The position numbers and the translations under genes were made by a program. A stretch of 6,080 nucleotides of DNA, from contig JBDIAL010000223.1 of assembly GCA_039812405.1 (NCBI GenBank), positions 1-6,080 on the forward strand, written 5' to 3'. The notes below the pieces were generated by a model. That model was not told where the DNA came from. It made no database searches and saw nothing but the letters and a program-made list of their open reading frames with translations. The stretch is from Nostocoides sp039812405 (GTDB taxonomy: Bacteria; Actinomycetota; Actinomycetes; Actinomycetales; Dermatophilaceae). Positions 4,751 through 6,080 of the stretch are shown piece after piece. Positions within the stretch are counted from its first letter, which is position 1; each line of letters opens with the position of its first letter.

Positions 4751-5832
4751 TCGGTGCGGCCGGACGTCTTGAGGGAGTCGACGACCATCTTGACGTCCTG
4801 GGCCCGCTCGCGGGTCGTCACGAGGACGGCATCGCCCGTGTCGACGACGACGACGTCCTCGAGCCCGACGACGGCGACGGTCCGCCCGCCCACCGGCATG
4901 ACGAGCCCGGTGCTGTCGACCGCCTCGACGAGCTCCCGGTCCCCGACGACGGTGAGCGCGCCACCGCAGCCCCCGCCCGCACCCGCGGCGGACACGAGCC
5001 CGGCCAGCGAGGCGAAGTCGCCCACGTCGTCCCACGGGAACGTGCCCGGGACGACGGCGACCCTCCCCGCAGCGGCCGCCGGCTCGGCGACGGCGTGGTC
5101 GATGGCGATCCGCTCCAGGCCCGGCCACACCTCGTCCAGTCGGGACGGGTCGGCCGCCAGGGCGCGCAGACCGGTCGCGAGCTCCGGGTGCCACTGGGCG
5201 AGCAGGTCGAGCAGGGTGGCGGCCCGGACGACGAAGATCCCCGCGTTCCAGCGGAACTCGCCCGATGCGAGGTAGTCCGCAGCCCGCTGGGCGTCCGGCT
5301 TCTCGACGAACTCGACGACCGCACGCGCCGTCGGGAACCCGTCCACGGCTGCACCCGAGCGGATGTACCCGAACCCCGTCGCCGGATACGTCGGCTCGAT
5401 CCCGATCGTCACGAGGGCACCCGTCCGCGCGACGGAGACGGCCTCGCGCACACACGCCCCGAAGGCAGGCAGCTCCCCGATGACGTGGTCCGCGGCGAAC
5501 GAGCCGAGCACGGCATCCGGATCGCGCCGCTCGAGGACGGCCGCCGCCCAGCCGATCGCCGCCATCGAGTCGCGGGGGGAGGGCTCGGCCATCACCTCGA
5601 CCGACGCCCCGAGCTGGGCCTCGACGCGGTCCCGATGCCGCGCCCCCGTCACGACGAGGACCCGGTCGCCGGCGAGCGGCGTGAGCCGGTCGACCGTGGC
5701 CTGCAGCAGGGTCCGCCCGGACCCGGTGAGGTCGAGGAGGAACTTGGGGGCGCCCGCCCGCGACACGGGCCACAGCCGGGTCCCGGCGCCGCCGGCGGGA
5801 ATGACGGCCCAGAAGCCCTCCATCGTCGTCAT
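4741..5832 (-). CDS. manC: Mannose-1-phosphate guanylyltransferase
   Basis: A 363-residue cytoplasmic nucleotidyltransferase that joins GTP and mannose 1-phosphate to give GDP-mannose, the donor for mannosylated lipids, glycans and proteins. The nucleotide signature is IPAGGAGTRLWPVSR (11-25) with Pro29-Lys30; then SPRDSMAAIG (85-94; the family usually has PRNTAPAI), SFAADH (111-116), ATGFGYI (151-157), sugar-binding FVEKP (185-189), WNAGIF (195-200) and FPWDDVGDF (265-273). The C-terminal part (about 300-363) is a short beta domain; there is no fused phosphomannose isomerase cupin, so this is the single-function form. I chose the ATG at 5832: TACCCT lies eight bases upstream. An in-frame ATG at 5823 (MEGFWAV) is possible. 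A much longer frame opens at 6021 but its extra residues are low-complexity and not family-like. No neighbour in view belongs to mannose metabolism. Confidence 0.93.
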   Translation of the reverse strand: MTTMEGFWAVIPAGGAGTRLWPVSRAGAPKFLLDLTGSGRTLLQATVDRLTPLAGDRVLVVTGARHRDRVEAQLGASVEVMAEPSPRDSMAAIGWAAAVLERRDPDAVLGSFAADHVIGELPAFGACVREAVSVARTGALVTIGIEPTYPATGFGYIRSGAAVDGFPTARAVVEFVEKPDAQRAADYLASGEFRWNAGIFVVRAATLLDLLAQWHPELATGLRALAADPSRLDEVWPGLERIAIDHAVAEPAAAAGRVAVVPGTFPWDDVGDFASLAGLVSAAGAGGGCGGALTVVGDRELVEAVDSTGLVMPVGGRTVAVVGLEDVVVVDTGDAVLVTTRERAQDVKMVVDSLKTSGRTDLL

Positions 5833-5857
5833 GGACCACGAGGGTAGACGACGATGG
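5820..5857. promoter_or_regulatory. 11-bp perfect inverted repeat across the manC start
   Basis: CCATCGTCGTC (5820-5830) and GACGACGATGG (5847-5857) are exact reverse complements around 16 bases. The interval contains the putative manC -10 element, and the ATG at 5832 lies at the inner edge of one arm. It could be an operator, or, if the transcript started further upstream, a stem that hides the start codon. The left arm is coding, so chance symmetry is possible. Confidence 0.4.
5841..5846 (-). promoter_or_regulatory. Putative -10 element of manC, near-leaderless geometry
   Basis: On the minus strand this reads TACCCT, then eight bases to the ATG at 5832. No Shine-Dalgarno sequence precedes that ATG. 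The -35 region is not recognisable. Confidence 0.4.
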
Positions 5858-5924
5858 GCGGTATGCCCTGTTGGCGCGGGTCCACGACGCCGGCGGTATG
5901 CCAGGCCGGCACGGCCGCGTCCCC

Positions 5925-5965
5925 CCGCCTCCCCGAGGCGGCCGGCCCGTGTCCGGCCCGACACG
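5925..5965. other. Two adjacent hairpins upstream of manC
   Basis: CCGCCTC (5925-5931) pairs with GAGGCGG (5935-5941) across a three-base loop, and CGTGTC (5948-5953) pairs with GACACG (5960-5965) across a six-base loop. They could end transcription of a minus-strand gene lying to the right, before the manC promoter. No T-tract is present. Confidence 0.35.
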
Positions 5966-6080
5966 CCGCTCCCGCGGGTGGCCGAGCGGCTGGTCGGCGG
6001 CGACGCCGGACCCAGACTCATGGCATACCGTGTGGCGGAGCCCGCCGCGCCCCTGCCCCCGCGCCCCTGCCGTCCGCCGT

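Larger units (their letters stand above)
5833..6080. other. Non-coding stretch upstream of manC to the window edge
   Basis: I see no supported gene here. It holds three copies of the octamer GGTATGCC or its complement (5860-5867, 5895-5902, 6022-6029) and two adjacent hairpins. A plus-strand frame is open from a GTG at 5978 and an ATG at 6020 to the edge (MAYRVAEPAAPLPP...), and a minus-strand frame ends with a TGA at 6018-6020; neither has a ribosome site, family-like sequence or clear codon bias, so either could be an edge fragment or chance. Confidence 0.5.

Noticed and set aside
4523..5839. A 438-codon minus-strand frame overlapping manC
   Set aside because: Out of frame with manC, Arg/Gly-rich and without motifs; a shadow frame.
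5976..6005. tRNA-like 5' end GGGTGGCCGAGCGGCT, resembling tRNA-Ser or tRNA-Leu
   Set aside because: The following sequence has no anticodon arm, no GGTTCGA-type T-loop and no matching acceptor strand.
5833..6021. Longer manC start at 6021
   Set aside because: The additional 63 residues are low-complexity Gly/Arg/Pro sequence before the nucleotide-binding signature, which normally lies close to the N-terminus.

Overview
The window is very GC-rich, with codons ending almost always in G or C, which points to a high-GC actinobacterium. Gene content (methylmalonyl-CoA mutase, an actinobacterial-type two-gene exporter, a ManC-type mannose-1-phosphate guanylyltransferase) fits this. The family Intrasporangiaceae is a plausible but unproven guess. 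I see no rRNA, tRNA, CRISPR array, transposase, integrase or phage gene. The region reads as ordinary chromosome with several small non-coding signals that stand out.

Layout, left to right: (1) the first 197 codons of a methylmalonyl-CoA mutase small-subunit gene on the minus strand, running off the left edge; (2) a minus-strand GbsR/MarR-type regulator; (3) a 54-base divergent intergenic region with a 16-bp palindromic operator and two facing -10 elements; (4) a plus-strand ABC exporter pair, ATPase then a 12-helix permease, joined by an ATGA overlap; (5) a 220-base gap with two near-identical 40-bp palindromic repeats; (6) a plus-strand SAM-dependent methyltransferase; (7) a 165-base convergent gap holding a perfect 17-bp inverted repeat; (8) a minus-strand mannose-1-phosphate guanylyltransferase; (9) a 248-base stretch to the right edge with hairpins and three copies of an octamer, and no gene I can support.

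How the parts work together: the regulator and the exporter form a self-contained module. The regulator most likely represses both its own gene and the exporter from the shared operator and is released by a compound the exporter pumps out. The mutase (propionate or branched-chain amino-acid/odd-chain fatty-acid catabolism), the methyltransferase and the GDP-mannose enzyme have separate promoters and no visible functional link to that module.

The most notable observations are: a shared promoter geometry in which a TANNNT hexamer lies 7 to 8 bases before four of the five unit-leading start codons, implying leaderless mRNAs; an over-represented octamer GGTATGCC that is spelled with otherwise rare codons inside genes; and the paired 40-bp palindromic repeats. 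I do not see a new multi-gene defence or biosynthetic system here.
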